Assembly (NCBI GenBank): GCA_019828545.1
Contig: JACVRA010000310.1
Coordinates: forward strand, 186,001-250,000
Length of the DNA stretch: 64,000 nucleotides
Origin: Paracamarosporium sp. OC-R06-R3
Lineage: Eukaryota > Ascomycota > Dothideomycetes > Pleosporales > Didymosphaeriaceae
Direction: 5' to 3'
A program made the translations under genes and the position numbers. Positions 21,668 through 32,315 of this stretch are shown here, piece after piece (position 1 is the first letter of the stretch; each line of letters begins with the position of its first letter). The notes under the pieces are model-generated. The model was not told the origin of the DNA, searched no databases, and saw only the letters and a list, made by a program, of their open reading frames with translations.

Positions 21668-23772
21668 GTGTTTCTGTGAGGAACGGATGTTCGGCCAGGT
21701 TGAGCCAGAAGTCAACCTCAAAATCTTGGAGGTGCTGATTGTCCCATAGATTCCAGGTTCCAGGTGTAACTTCCGTAGCATCTTGGAGCAAGGTATCAGT
21801 TTCCGTCATGGCTGGTTGTTGCCTAGTATCTCGGGTAAGGAGGCGCCTCAGTAAGCTCTTGATGGTCAGAGTGGCGCGGGATAGTAATGCGTAGTTGGGA
21901 TCAATTGGGTGAATAAAAACGCCCGTCTCTACCACTGCCACGAGAACGTTGAGGTCTTGAATCATCTGTGCTTTTGAAGTTCCACTGTCAGATGCGATTG
22001 GACTTTGCTTCAGGAGCGATAGACAAATGATGCCTGCTGCTGCGAGGCCGTAGTAGGCTACCTGCTTTTTGTCATTAACTATACATTGATTTGCAACACA
22101 ATCCATACCTTCCAATCGAGTGTTGTCCCGGAGTAAGCCAAGAAGTCTTTCAGCAAGACACATTCGATTGCTAAACTGAACATCCTCGCTGCGATTGATA
22201 TAAGCTCCGGCCCTGGTTCGTTGACACGAACTTGAAGTTGGAGATGCACAAGAAAGTGTACATGAAGATGGTTGAGTAGCGTGCTGACAAGGAAATCGCG
22301 CTCTCTCGGTGGTCGATGGCAATCTTTTAGAGAGGTTTCGAGTCGGAACTGTGGTGGAAGCGATGACCACTGTAAATTTGCTTCGTCCCGGATGAGGCTA
22401 TCATCATTAGCCAGATCCTCTTGCAAACTCGTCAAGTACTCACTTCGCTCGCTTCAACTTCTCAGTATAGTCATCTTGGTAAAAGAGATCAAGAGCCTCT
22501 CCCTTCAGAACGGAACAAATTCCTGACCACTGCGTTTCCGCCACATAATCTATTATCGCGTCTGGGCTCCACCGAAACTGCTTTGGGAGCCATCTGCATT
22601 GTTTGCGATCAATTCGAGGAGGCCGACCAAGGAACAGTGAAACGTTGGTATCGCCAGAGAATGTTCGGGAAAAGGCAACTTCTCGGAACGACCTTAGCAA
22701 GGGAGGACTAGTGTCGACGCGTTCGTGGTATCCGAGCGCATACAAAGAGCTGATAACATCCCCAAGTTTTCGCCATGAGATATAGCCTACGTCGTTAGCT
22801 ACCAGTAATCTTTTAGCAATCAGCGTGCTTACTCTGGTCACCATCAAGACATGAGTGGCTGATCCAATTTTCGTATTGTAACAACAGCTGTAGATCGTTC
22901 AACCGGTCGAGAGAGAGCGATATGTCGAGACATCGGTCTGAAAACCGCACTGCAAGCTTCTGAAGATCGCGTTGCGCTTGATGTGTCCGATACAATGGCT
23001 CGAATTTAGGCGTGTGCATTGTAGCCGCGGCGAGAGCTGCAAAAAACAGGCCTAGCATTTCCCATCGTGCGTTGTGGACGCCAAAAACAGTGCACCACTG
23101 ACCGATTTCTTGATGATCGCTTGCGTTGAGCTGCTGACACGAATTTCGGAACAAAGTCTGCGAGATTGTGCGCGCAGGAGTAAATCTCGCAGGTGAACCG
23201 GTCCCGTAAGAACTAAGCACATGTTGTGTCACTTCTGTGCATGTGGTGATGAGTGGACCGGCCAATGCGAGATTCACGCCCTGAAAAGTCCAGCTCTGAA
23301 CCAATGCGACGCATGAGTTGATATGGCAATACCTATGGATGTTATCAACAAGGTTTGCCCCATTTCGGATCTCTTCCTCGTCGACAGAGTAAACAGGCAA
23401 TTGGCCGGTATCGGTCGTATCGCGCGGTATGTGTTCGAAAAAGGTCGTATGACTCGAGGATCCGAGAAAACCAGGATTTGGATAGTTGGGCATGCCCCTT
23501 GAAGGCTCTGGAGATTCCGATGCAGGCAGAACGTCTGTAGAAACGTTGCTTGTTGCTGTCAATGCATTTGACAGAGCTACTCCAGGTTCTGTACTGCTGA
23601 ATCGCAATGACTCTTCGCCGGCCCGCTCCACCCGTCGCTTTTTGAACGGTCTGGCCCGGTACAAGCATGCCGAAGGTGACCCACGCTCCTGACATCGAAA
23701 ACATGGCTTTGCGTGATCGCAAGCCTGCTTCGAAATCCTACATGGCTCGCAAGCAGGGAGCTTGATGGGCAT
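21636..23772 (-). CDS. Zn2Cys6 transcription factor
   Basis: Exons complement(22833-23772), (22444-22786), (22109-22397) and (21636-22061); the three introns are only 46, 46 and 47 nt and all junctions keep frame, giving 665 aa. The N-terminus has the binuclear zinc cluster CEPCRISKQACDHAKPC then FRCQERGSPSAC (Cx2Cx6Cx5Cx2Cx8C), followed by a basic FKKRR. The rest is a helical fungal-specific middle region (for example GLFFAALAAATMHTPKFEPLYR), as in Gal4-class nuclear regulators. Start MPIKLPACEPC is chosen over an ATG 50 codons upstream because the latter adds only a basic, low-information stretch. It may control the adjacent aminotransferase or membrane-protein genes; this is only inference from position. 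Confidence 0.88.
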
Positions 23773-24442
23773 TTTGGTGAATTGAGGTGGAGTGAAACGG
23801 AGACGGTTGCGGCGTAAGCGGCGTGTGCGGAGTAGGCGAAATTCCGTCCAATCAGCGTCGCGACGACGCGGGATAGACCCTCTTTGCTCTTCTCGCACGA
23901 TCTTCGCGCCATCTTTCGCCAATTTGGAGCTGTAATCTACACGCTATACTAGACTGACTTCGATGCAATTCCTGTCTACCTTAGTAGACTCAATGGACGT
24001 TCGTCAAGTCTAACCTCTGACTTGTGCCGCTGTAATCAGATGATGCTCATAGGCCTTCAACGAACGAATACAGAGATAAATCGCAGAAATAATTCTTTTT
24101 GAAATAGAAGCCAGCGACAAGAGAGTACAAGTCCTGCGGCTCGTATTTCAGCCGCAATCCTGTACACAAACACGTATTCATTCTTCGTGTAGGCAATATA
24201 CACGAGAAGCCGTGTCGTTTCCGGCAGTCGCGGCGGTGCAGGCTGCTCGACTGCACTAGCTGATTGGTCGCGGACAGGCTGAACGAGCGAACCCTGCTCT
24301 ACTTACACGGTGGGGGCTGAGTGTGAGGCTGAGCAAAATAATCTTCAGACTTTACAACCCTTTCGACTGTTCAAATACCGCCAATAACGAAATCATTATA
24401 TGCTCAAAAGTGTTAACTAGTTTTTCCTTGGACGAACACACG
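23773..24442. other. Divergent promoter region
   Basis: Lies between the Zn2Cys6 regulator (minus) and the orphan membrane protein (plus). No gene supported; no clear cis-element beyond AT-rich stretches near 24330-24420. Confidence 0.45.
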
Positions 24443-25603
24443 ATGCCGAGCAGTACCTCAGAGCGGAAACCCGATAAAGTAAAGATCCTCTGGGTCGATA
24501 GCCTGGTCGAAGCCGGTCTACAGCTGTAATCTATCCACCATAACTCTAGCGATTCTTTCACTGACATCCTTTCTAGCGCATTGCTATTCTACGGCAGACT
24601 GTCAGTCATCGGATTCTCCAGCATGTTTCTGAATTTCACAGCCGTCCTCTGGGCGCCTCAAACCTGGCTGTACTGGCTCCAGATGAGCTTGATGTTAGCG
24701 GAAAGTGGATATGTCGACGTGGGCCCTTTGGTCAAGAATCCGGCCTCTCCGTGCCTCACTGATGAAGCAAAGAAAGAAGCATTGGGGGCCGATCCGACAG
24801 ATGTCTCAGGGTGGTATGGTCCTGGTGCTTTTCTGGCGTGGCTTTTTACTGTATATGTCGCATCGATCTCTTCAATTTGGCACGCAGCAGATTCCAATGA
24901 TAATGTGCGGAAAGAGGGAGAAACAAGCAGAACTCCGATCGAGGGAGAGCTTCTGGCTGCACTGACGTACCCTGCCATCGCTATCCTCGACATACTTTAT
25001 AGGCTTATCAGATGTAAAGTGGATCCTAGTCTGGATGCCGCCATGTTCGTTCTATTTACCGCCGTTCTGGGTCTGGGCACAGCCAGACGAATTTCCTCGC
25101 CGCCAGATAGTTACCATCGGGTTGATGACCAAATGTTTCCCTCTGGTCTTCGGCAATGGACGCTCTCCGTTTTCATCATCTTGTGTCATACATTGATTTA
25201 TGGAACCGTCTGGGAACCTTTTACGGACTGGAAGTTGGTGGTTACGGTCTATGTGCTTGCGTTCGTTAACCTCTTGCACTCTGTGATCAAAGTGGAAAGA
25301 TTGAGGGATCGGTATCCGTATCGGCAGGAAGTGAAGTTGCCAAAGTGGGAAAAAGTCGGGTGGTTTCTTTTCCTGCAAATCGTCTATCTGAGTGTTGTGG
25401 GAGGGACGCGACATTCAATTTTCCCGCGAACGGGTTCGAAGCTCTCTGATCTGGACCAGTGTGCTACGTTAGTCACTGTAATTGTGGCTACCATATTTTC
25501 CAGGAGGACAAGGTTCGTGGACTGGGTCCAGCAGATGCGGGTTCAAATTGCGGGGTTCCGGCGGATCCAATCAGACTCAGTGGAGAACACCCTCCCTCTA
25601 TGA
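24443..25603 (+). CDS. Unrecognised polytopic membrane protein
   Basis: Exons 24443-24525 and 24577-25603 (51-nt intron, GTAATC..TTCTAG) give 369 aa. I do not recognise the family. The start is MPSSTSERKPDKVKILWVDS, without signal peptide. Hydrophobic segments likely to span the membrane include FLAWLFTVYVASISSIW, LLAALTYPAIAILDILY, AAMFVLFTAVLGLG, LSVFIILCHTLIYGTVW, VVTVYVLAFVNLL, WFLFLQIVYLSVVGG and ATLVTVIVATIF, about six to eight in all. Conserved-looking polar pieces are GWYGPGAF and RYPYRQEVKLPKWEK. The spliced start is supported because exon 2 has no good ATG before the first hydrophobic segment. Confidence 0.7.
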
Positions 25604-26122
25604 TATAAGCTACGTTATAGACATAAGAGCCGAAATCATCATTTATATAGACGTATAGTTGTTTATAACGCCGTATTCGTAAATATCTTAGAGGGAAACT
25701 GACATATATCCTCGTAATTTCACATAATGACAACCAACCTACATCAAACTGATTCAATGCCACTCAAAAGTTCGAGTCTCACTTACAGCGTGCACTTTCA
25801 AACTCATATACCTATCGCACAGCACCAGTAAGGCTAGCTACTTCGTCACTTATCCTAGAGCCATACGGGATACTACATCCCTTGTCCTCGCACCATACTT
25901 ACGACTTCCTTAAGCTTTAGGCAGCGACAGAGACAGTAATGAACAAGTAAATAAGGCATCACAACAGTCTCTTAGATTAATCTTATCGCACTTTTTCTTG
26001 AACAATGCGGATAGATTTATTAGCGAGACTGTCTCGAGAATGACCAGCCTCGACTGCTTTCACGAAGGTTTCATAGCATAGAATCCGTTATCTACTTATT
26101 AAAGACAGAAAGAATGATACAA
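25604..26122. other. AT-rich intergenic region
   Basis: Convergent 3' flanks of the orphan membrane protein and the amyloid-motif ORF. Nothing else was seen. Confidence 0.55.
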
Positions 26123-26503
26123 TTAATCCCATAAACCTTTTCCACCGTATGAATTTCCCACGATAGCATTTCCCGTTTCACTAACAGTAACGCCGTTATA
26201 GTCATGGGATAACCCATTCACCAAACCATTCCAACCGTCACTAAGTTTGTCTCTTGCCAGTGCTCTTCCTTCGATGGTGATGTTAGAATATCGATGGCCA
26301 TTTATAGCCTCTTTCGCAGCTGCTTGAAATACTCCATCCACGTTTCTAGTAGCGTTTTCAGCGAGTCTTAAAGTCGGTTCATTTGGAATCTCCTGAACTT
26401 CTTCCCCTGCCAATGCATGCCGTTGTTCAGTCACAGGAATTACCTTTTCGATCGCATCCATAGCGAGGCTCTGCAGCCCAGATAAAATATCCAATTGCTG
26501 CAT
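26123..26503 (-). CDS. HET-s-type amyloid (prion-motif) protein, stand-alone
   Basis: A single-exon ORF of 126 aa. The C-terminal half carries two pseudo-repeats: HRYSNITIEGRALARD (about 70-85) and HDYNGVTVSETGNAIVGN (about 100-117), ending SYGGKGLWD. This matches the prion-forming domain of Podospora anserina HET-s, whose second repeat ends in GNEYGGKGFWDN; such motifs form beta-solenoid amyloids that carry the death signal from an NLR to a pore-forming HeLo protein. Here the first ~65 residues are short, polar and helical-looking, with no HeLo domain. An in-frame stop lies 8 codons before the ATG and no long minus-strand frame lies upstream, so it seems complete. It could be an amyloid adaptor, a regulator or the remnant of a larger gene. 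Confidence 0.75.
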   Translation of the reverse strand: MQQLDILSGLQSLAMDAIEKVIPVTEQRHALAGEEVQEIPNEPTLRLAENATRNVDGVFQAAAKEAINGHRYSNITIEGRALARDKLSDGWNGLVNGLSHDYNGVTVSETGNAIVGNSYGGKGLWD

Positions 26504-27286
26504 TACTCGTTGAAGTATGGCTCCTCACTATTTTTACTAAACTCGGTGTTTACAACAGCTTTTAAGAAAGCACAATGACTATGATTTTGGGTGGGTTTCT
26601 CCTGAAGATATCATACAGCGTGTCGCTATTTTACTCCACGTACCCGCTGTGCTAGTGCCGCATGTGTGGGGCGGGTGTGAATGAAAATAGAATGTTGCCA
26701 TATCCCGACTAGGACACGATAGAAAGAACCTGATTTGAAATTGTAGGTTCGCGGTAATCTCTGCATTAGGGATTGGCTAACATTCAGATTCGAACCCGCC
26801 AGTTTCTAGCAATCGTCTCATCCAAACAAAAGATAGCATACCAGGGACCTATGCCACCGGCAAGTGTAACGGATGTGCCTCAACGATTCAGTTGTAGAGT
26901 TGCATATACTTTGAATGCATAATGCGCAGCCTGGGGTGTTTTACGTTATGTCAATATCTGAACCTCAAGGAATTTTCCATTATTCTACTAGATAGTGTTG
27001 TATAACAGCTCACAGGAAGTCAACACTGTAGGCGTTTGCATGAGCCACTCACTCAGCCTTGGCGGTGTGGCTGTGCTCTAAAAGTACCATGTTTCAAGCT
27101 TGCCTCGTTTCGTCGAGGAGGCAGCCCCCACCGCTCGCGATGCAAGTTTGTAGTTTACGGCTAGGAACGCTCGTCGCGTTTGATATAGTAGGCGGTCTCC
27201 CCTTCCTTATACGGAAAGACCTCGAAAACGCACAGTCAGCAATCTGTATAGATCTTGCCAAATAGAAACGGCGACGCCAAGTAGGC
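26504..27286. other. Intergenic divergent region
   Basis: Between the amyloid-motif ORF (minus) and the 2EXR gene (plus). No reading frame on the minus strand is long enough for a HeLo or NACHT exon. A TTCGAACCC string near 26793 looks like a T-loop, but the flanking bases do not pair, so no tRNA is called. Confidence 0.45.
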
Positions 27287-27294
27287 TTATATAA
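27287..27294 (+). promoter_or_regulatory. TATA box of the 2EXR gene
   Basis: TTATATAA lies 61 bp before the chosen ATG at 27355, which supports that start over the in-frame ATG at 27307, only about 13 bp from the box. Confidence 0.45.
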
Positions 27295-27354
27295 CACTGT
27301 GCCCAGGTGGTGATGTGTCTATTTATAATGCGGCTCAGCTGCTGTCTTCTAGCT

Positions 27355-28665
27355 ATGGCGATTTTCAACGACCTTGCAATTGAACTGCAGGAGGCCATCT
27401 GGGAGCTGGTGCTCCCAACCTCTCGCGGCGTGCATTGGATCGAAGTTGAAGGCGTTCCACACAACCCAGAATTCATCCGCGACAGCATCCGCATGACTCA
27501 ACGGCTCAGGTGTTACCGCCATCACAAACGCATGCCCGAAACGCGCGACGACGTTTACAATAGCTGGAATCAAAACCCCGAGTTTGCTGAACGCGCCGAG
27601 ACAAAGAAGGAGGAGTCGAGTCCCTTCTTCCGCCATCTTCTCACCACCGTGCCGGCTGTCTTTGGGCGGTCTGGATCCGACGATGACGGCCCCGGTCACG
27701 TGGACAGCGACCTGGCAAATGAGATAGCCTATACGCGCCGCTGTAGACATTTGTCGACCTATTACCAGGTCGCTACACTCCTCTCAGTCTGCCGGTTATC
27801 GCGCCACATCGCGGAGCGGTACATCCGGGACAACAGCAAATGTAGCTGGCCCATTCACCGCAGCATGGGCTCGCTCTATCGGCCGCGCCGGATGGATGTC
27901 TGGGAGGCTCAGTACAGCGGCGACAAGCATCCGGAGGTTTCATTAGACCGTGGTAGTTGGCAGGTGCTTCCCCCTCGGATTCATACGCTCGACCTCGTCG
28001 TCTTCCGGCTGCATGATCGTCAAGGCCGGGCGACGCCGTTGCTCCGGCAAGCGGCCTGGCAGTACTATATCGAGACATCTTTCCATGATACGACCTTTGG
28101 ATGTTTCGACCGCGTGGGCTTGGAGTGGCATCCGTCGTGGGCTACTGCGCGCGGGCGGGCCGAGCTGCTACGTCCCGGGAACATCGAGGCGTTTGTCAGG
28201 CTAATGCAAGTAGCTCACTTCCCAGCGACACCGTACTGGTTGGTTGACGGCGTGCCACGCCCGGACTGGAAACGCGACTACCCGGCTGTTGTAGCGGAAA
28301 TCTTCGAAGACCGTATGGTCTATGAGAAGGGCGAGGTCTTGAAGCATCTTGATAGGCACTGGGATTTGAGCAACGAGGAACAGGCAGCGATGCTAGCAGA
28401 CCATGATCTTAGCTTGGAGTTTGAGGCCAACGGACGCCGGTACTATATCGTTTTTATCGTATTTCGCTTTCTCCAGGAGACGAGGCGTAAGTTGAGAGAG
28501 GCCGGGGTAGACTACGATGACGCGCCGTTCCCAGGCAGCGCGAATATGTGGCCTGAGGTGATTAGAGAGCCGGTGCAGCTCGCTTACGACCTTCAGCGAG
28601 ATGGTTCTCATAACATTGGGACGTACACGACCACTTCATATATACTTAGCTGGGAGCCAATCTGA
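27355..28665 (+). CDS. 2EXR (F-box-like) domain protein
   Basis: An intronless gene of 436 aa. The start MAIFNDLAIELQEAIWELVL is the 2EXR/F-box-like helix pair (LPxELRxxIWxLAL in relatives), followed by a long region with LLSVCRLSRHIAERYI, another usual piece of such fungal proteins, and RIHTLDLVVFRLHD. The family is greatly expanded in Pezizomycotina, mostly of unknown role; some F-box members recruit substrates to SCF ubiquitin ligases, which is inference here. The start was set by the TATA box. It lies between the amyloid-motif ORF and a HET-domain gene. GC content is higher than in its flanks. Confidence 0.75.
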   Translation: MAIFNDLAIELQEAIWELVLPTSRGVHWIEVEGVPHNPEFIRDSIRMTQRLRCYRHHKRMPETRDDVYNSWNQNPEFAERAETKKEESSPFFRHLLTTVPAVFGRSGSDDDGPGHVDSDLANEIAYTRRCRHLSTYYQVATLLSVCRLSRHIAERYIRDNSKCSWPIHRSMGSLYRPRRMDVWEAQYSGDKHPEVSLDRGSWQVLPPRIHTLDLVVFRLHDRQGRATPLLRQAAWQYYIETSFHDTTFGCFDRVGLEWHPSWATARGRAELLRPGNIEAFVRLMQVAHFPATPYWLVDGVPRPDWKRDYPAVVAEIFEDRMVYEKGEVLKHLDRHWDLSNEEQAAMLADHDLSLEFEANGRRYYIVFIVFRFLQETRRKLREAGVDYDDAPFPGSANMWPEVIREPVQLAYDLQRDGSHNIGTYTTTSYILSWEPI

Positions 28666-29923
28666 TCTAACGCTTACTATGTAGTTGTATGATAAATATT
28701 AGCTAACCATGGGCCTAAGATTTCCCGGTATGCCAAGCTCGCCGGCTTGAAGGCCTCTATATATGTAGTTATCTAAGCAACTACATATGCTTCATATGAA
28801 AAAAACCAAAAATAAAACCTGCCCCTGGAAATACTATACTAAAAAGAGTGAAGCTAGAAATCCCCGGCGATTGCCGTGTGTATGATCAGACAGTATCTCA
28901 TCTTATCGCTGCGACGCTTCTCTCACTCTCTCTTCTATTTCTGACATATAAGCATGTTCAAACTATTTCTTCACAAAAATCCATCAGGGTAAGCTATGTG
29001 TAATCAAGTTTCAGGAAGCTACTTTGATAGTGAATCAAGCTCCGGAAAAAGTCCACTGCGAAATCCGCTGCACCAAGTGCAACATCGACGTGACACATCT
29101 CTTGTTCACCCACGAATGTAGTCGCTCGGCAGTCATTCACCTGCATTATCATGCGCTTTGTGCAAGCTGTAGCATCCTTGGACAGTGTCGAGAACTTACT
29201 GTTTGACTGGAGGTAGGTGTCACATGACCATGATCTTGGCACCTTTGTAGGTAGCCACGCTGGAAATTGGCTCGATATGGATACCTCATACTCCGTAAAT
29301 GATATACATGATAGCAATACTGCTCCTCATAGCCTCTTTGGTACCGCCTCGTGACACTAAGTGAATAATTGGACGGCTTGTCAATAAAGTGTTCTGAAAA
29401 CGGTTGCCGGTACTTCGCTACAATCAAAGAGCTCGGTGCTTTGCCCTTCAATTGTAAAATGGTGAGAAAAATCGCCATATATCCTTGTTCTTTTCAAAAT
29501 AGAAATAGATCCACACTGAGTTGATGCAATAACATGAACATGCCAGACCACACCAGACAGTAACCATCAGGATTAGCTATTTTATTCTAGCTAACTTAAC
29601 ATATAGAGTACTTGAAGAGCCATCATAACAAATTACATTCTGGCAAGCTTTCGTATTTGATCCTTGACAATCGTATCGTTAGGCGTTTTCTGTCTCCTTG
29701 AAGCTTGGCGTGCATATCGCGGCGCAGCAAGACGCACAAAGCGGCTACAAATCTAACGTGATTGGTCGTCTCAACCAACTTGCGACTGGAAAGCCGATAT
29801 GCATCCAGGATGTTGAGGTTGTTGCCTACGGCGTGAAGCGGTGTGCAGCCCATTTTGATTCAAGCATCGACATAATTTCCGTGTAAATCTTTCCAGCTTC
29901 TCATCACAGTTTCATCGCCCAAT
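28666..29923. other. Intergenic region with 3' hairpin
   Basis: AT-rich. Directly after the 2EXR gene an inverted repeat (28761-28770 ATATGTAGTT / 28779-28788 AACTACATAT) can form a 10-bp stem with an 8-nt loop. A 60-codon + frame at 29024 has several Cys/His but begins with TTG, so it is not called. The remainder carries the HET gene promoter. Confidence 0.45.
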
Positions 29924-31948
29924 ATGACGACTCCAGAGTTGCCTCTAGAAGACGAGGCTCATCCATCTGTAGTTAATGACGGATGCTTACCACCACTAAA
30001 AACATCTACTTCGATACGGTTGCTAAGCGTGGAGTTCGGAGAACAAGACAGTAACATCACGATGTCCATAGACACCTACGATTTGGCAGACTCTCCTCAG
30101 TATGTCGCCCTCTCTTATACCTGGGGAAATCCGGTAGTCCATCCATACGTGGCCGATAAACCGTCGAGGACTGTCTGGATCGATACGAAGCCATTCCTCG
30201 TCACCCCTAATCTCTACGATGCACTGAATCATTGGCACTCCTGGGATCTTAAGACAGAAAGTGCAAAGAGCTTGATGTGGGTCGACGCTATATGCATCAA
30301 CCAAGAGGACTTAATCGAGCGCAATCATCAAGTGGGACTCATGGGCCAAATATACTCGAAAGCAACCCTGGTAGTGTCATGGACGGGAATATCTGATGAG
30401 AATGCACGGTTAGCATTCAAGCTAATTTCCAGGTTGGAGCCTATTGTTAATCTCTGGCTGTCAGAGAAGTGCGCGCCAAAGTATTCTCTCGACTCTGATG
30501 AGCTTTTCGAGAGAGCCGGTATGAGCATGGTTAAACAAGAGGAGTTCAAGGCTCTAAATTCCTTCTACGAGCGTCAGTACTTCAATCGTGCATGGATTGT
30601 GCAAGAGATTGTACTAGCTAAAAGATCCCTTCTGACGTGTGGTCACTATTCCATTCATTGGGGGACCATGATAAATCTTTCAATGATGATGGCCACGTGC
30701 TACTGGAACTCAACCTGGCAAAGACCTACTGGACTATGCATGAAAACCGAAAGTCATATACTGCATCTAGGAGCTCCTGTGGTGTATAGAGTCGTTCGGA
30801 TGCTTTGCAATCAATATGGCGCAAGCGAACGTGGCCACTCGCACGACGCTACCATACATACTAATACCAAGGCCTTCTATACCCTTATGGAGCTCTTGCT
30901 CCATGAGACGCGGCGCTTTCGAGCAACAGACCCTCGCGATAACATATACGCAATACTGTCGATTGTCTCACATGTATTAGGAGCAACGCAGGCGACAACA
31001 GATACCCTACGTCCCGACTATCGCTTGCCTGTTAGCAAAGTATTCATTGACGCCACCCACGCAATTATGACCAATACAGGTGACCTATCTGTCCTTTCTC
31101 GCAACGACCTCGGGTCCAAACAAATTCCCAACCTTCCCTCTTGGGTTCCGGATTACAGTACCGGGAAGCTTGAGCACCTTGCATATCTATGTAATGCAAG
31201 TTCATATAGTGCGTTTAACCTGGCCCAACGTTTCCCAGAGCCGACGCTTGTGGATCACGAGTTATTCCTCTGTGCTATGCGTTGGGACACCATTGAACTT
31301 TTTGAACACTCTCATACACTACCAGCGCACTTGGATCTTTGCCTGCGACTTCCTCATATTTATTTCAATGGTCAGACTAGAGTTGAAGCTCTTTGGCGCA
31401 CACTCATTGGTGACACCGACGCTTTACAAAGCCCAGCACCCGAGGCCCTTGGGAAATCCTTTCGCCATTGTATTCTCGTCGCGGTAGCGAAAGTGGTTTG
31501 CGAGGTTCTAGAGAAGCGGAACAGACGTAAGGTTGAGATATATGAATTTGTTAGCTTGCCCGAATTGAGCGAATATTACGACGGTTGTCCAAATCGTTGG
31601 CTCCCAAGAAAAGAGGATGTGGAGTCCTTTTGTGACAAAAGCCCGCAAGAAAGGGAAAGCTCGCTCACAGAATTCGAGCAAGGAGGATACAACTATCGGG
31701 TAATTTTTGAGGGTATCGGTCAAGGCAGAAAAGCTTTTAAGACAACGGGAAATCTCCTTGGTCTTGCTCCGCTCTCCGCCAAGGCTGGTGACGCCATCTG
31801 GTTTTTCCCAAGCTCCAAAGTGCCATTCGTCCTGCGTCATTGTGGTGGTAAGCAGTACAAGCTCATTGGGGAAGCATACCTACATGGCTACATGCACGGC
31901 GAACTTGGAAAGTTCAGTGGGCCACTTCAACGCATATCCCTAGTTTAA
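29924..31948 (+). CDS. Heterokaryon-incompatibility (HET) domain protein
   Basis: An intronless gene of 674 aa. The HET domain spans about residues 55-220: YVALSYTWGNPVV, then VTPNLYDALNHW, SLMWVDAICINQED, RNHQVGLMGQIYSKATLVV and, later, YFNRAWIVQEIVLAK. These are the conserved blocks of HET domains, which trigger regulated cell death when unlike strains fuse. The middle part has RATDPRDNIYAILSI and LPSWVPDYS, and the C-terminus GDAIWFFPSSKVPFVLR and LIGEAYLHGYMHGE, the usual end of this subfamily. It is intact. No STAND/NACHT domain is attached. It sits about 3.5 kb from the amyloid-motif ORF in an accessory stretch. Confidence 0.93.
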   Translation: MTTPELPLEDEAHPSVVNDGCLPPLKTSTSIRLLSVEFGEQDSNITMSIDTYDLADSPQYVALSYTWGNPVVHPYVADKPSRTVWIDTKPFLVTPNLYDALNHWHSWDLKTESAKSLMWVDAICINQEDLIERNHQVGLMGQIYSKATLVVSWTGISDENARLAFKLISRLEPIVNLWLSEKCAPKYSLDSDELFERAGMSMVKQEEFKALNSFYERQYFNRAWIVQEIVLAKRSLLTCGHYSIHWGTMINLSMMMATCYWNSTWQRPTGLCMKTESHILHLGAPVVYRVVRMLCNQYGASERGHSHDATIHTNTKAFYTLMELLLHETRRFRATDPRDNIYAILSIVSHVLGATQATTDTLRPDYRLPVSKVFIDATHAIMTNTGDLSVLSRNDLGSKQIPNLPSWVPDYSTGKLEHLAYLCNASSYSAFNLAQRFPEPTLVDHELFLCAMRWDTIELFEHSHTLPAHLDLCLRLPHIYFNGQTRVEALWRTLIGDTDALQSPAPEALGKSFRHCILVAVAKVVCEVLEKRNRRKVEIYEFVSLPELSEYYDGCPNRWLPRKEDVESFCDKSPQERESSLTEFEQGGYNYRVIFEGIGQGRKAFKTTGNLLGLAPLSAKAGDAIWFFPSSKVPFVLRHCGGKQYKLIGEAYLHGYMHGELGKFSGPLQRISLV

Positions 31949-32315
31949 CATCACAGTGGGTAAGATTTATCCTACGTATTTTGAGATTCGATTCATGTAC
32001 TAATAAGCAAATCTTCGCAGATAATGTCGGATATTGCGCTTCACCAAGAGGCTTCCGAAATGAAAAGAGGTCGCGAATAAGCACGGTCCGATAGGGATTT
32101 GCATCTAGGTCGATGAGCTGTGCGAGCGGCAAGTTGATAGCAATGCCAACCAAGGCCCCAAGTCCCACGTATGGAAGGGAGGCCCCATGATCAGATAGCC
32201 AGACAACTACAGCCGATGCCACACAGAAGCATAAAACGATGTTTCCGAGCAAGAAATCCATGTTACATGTCACGAATCTACGTAGTACGGTGTTAATGAA
32301 TATCACGGCCGACAT
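31914..32315 (-). CDS. Small putative two-helix membrane protein (uncertain)
   Basis: A 133-aa frame from the first ATG (MSAVIFINTVLRRFVTCNMD). Two hydrophobic segments, LLGNIVLCFCVASAVVVWL and LPYVGLGALVGIAINLPLA, could span the membrane; the C-terminal half is polar. It overlaps the last 35 nt of the HET gene tail-to-tail. The frame stays open upstream without ATG to 32441, where a GTAAGT donor (about 32408) and later acceptor-like AG sites could make an upstream exon. I do not recognise it and cannot exclude a chance ORF. Confidence 0.3.
   Translation of the reverse strand: MSAVIFINTVLRRFVTCNMDFLLGNIVLCFCVASAVVVWLSDHGASLPYVGLGALVGIAINLPLAQLIDLDANPYRTVLIRDLFSFRKPLGEAQYPTLSAKICLLVHESNLKIRRINLTHCDVKLGICVEVAH

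Noticed and set aside
26780..26810. T-loop-like TTCGAACCC string
   Set aside because: Flanking bases do not form a T stem on either strand, so no tRNA.
29024..29206. Short Cys/His-rich frame
   Set aside because: Starts with TTG, 60 codons only, no promoter or splice evidence; the Cys/His spacing fits no zinc finger I know.
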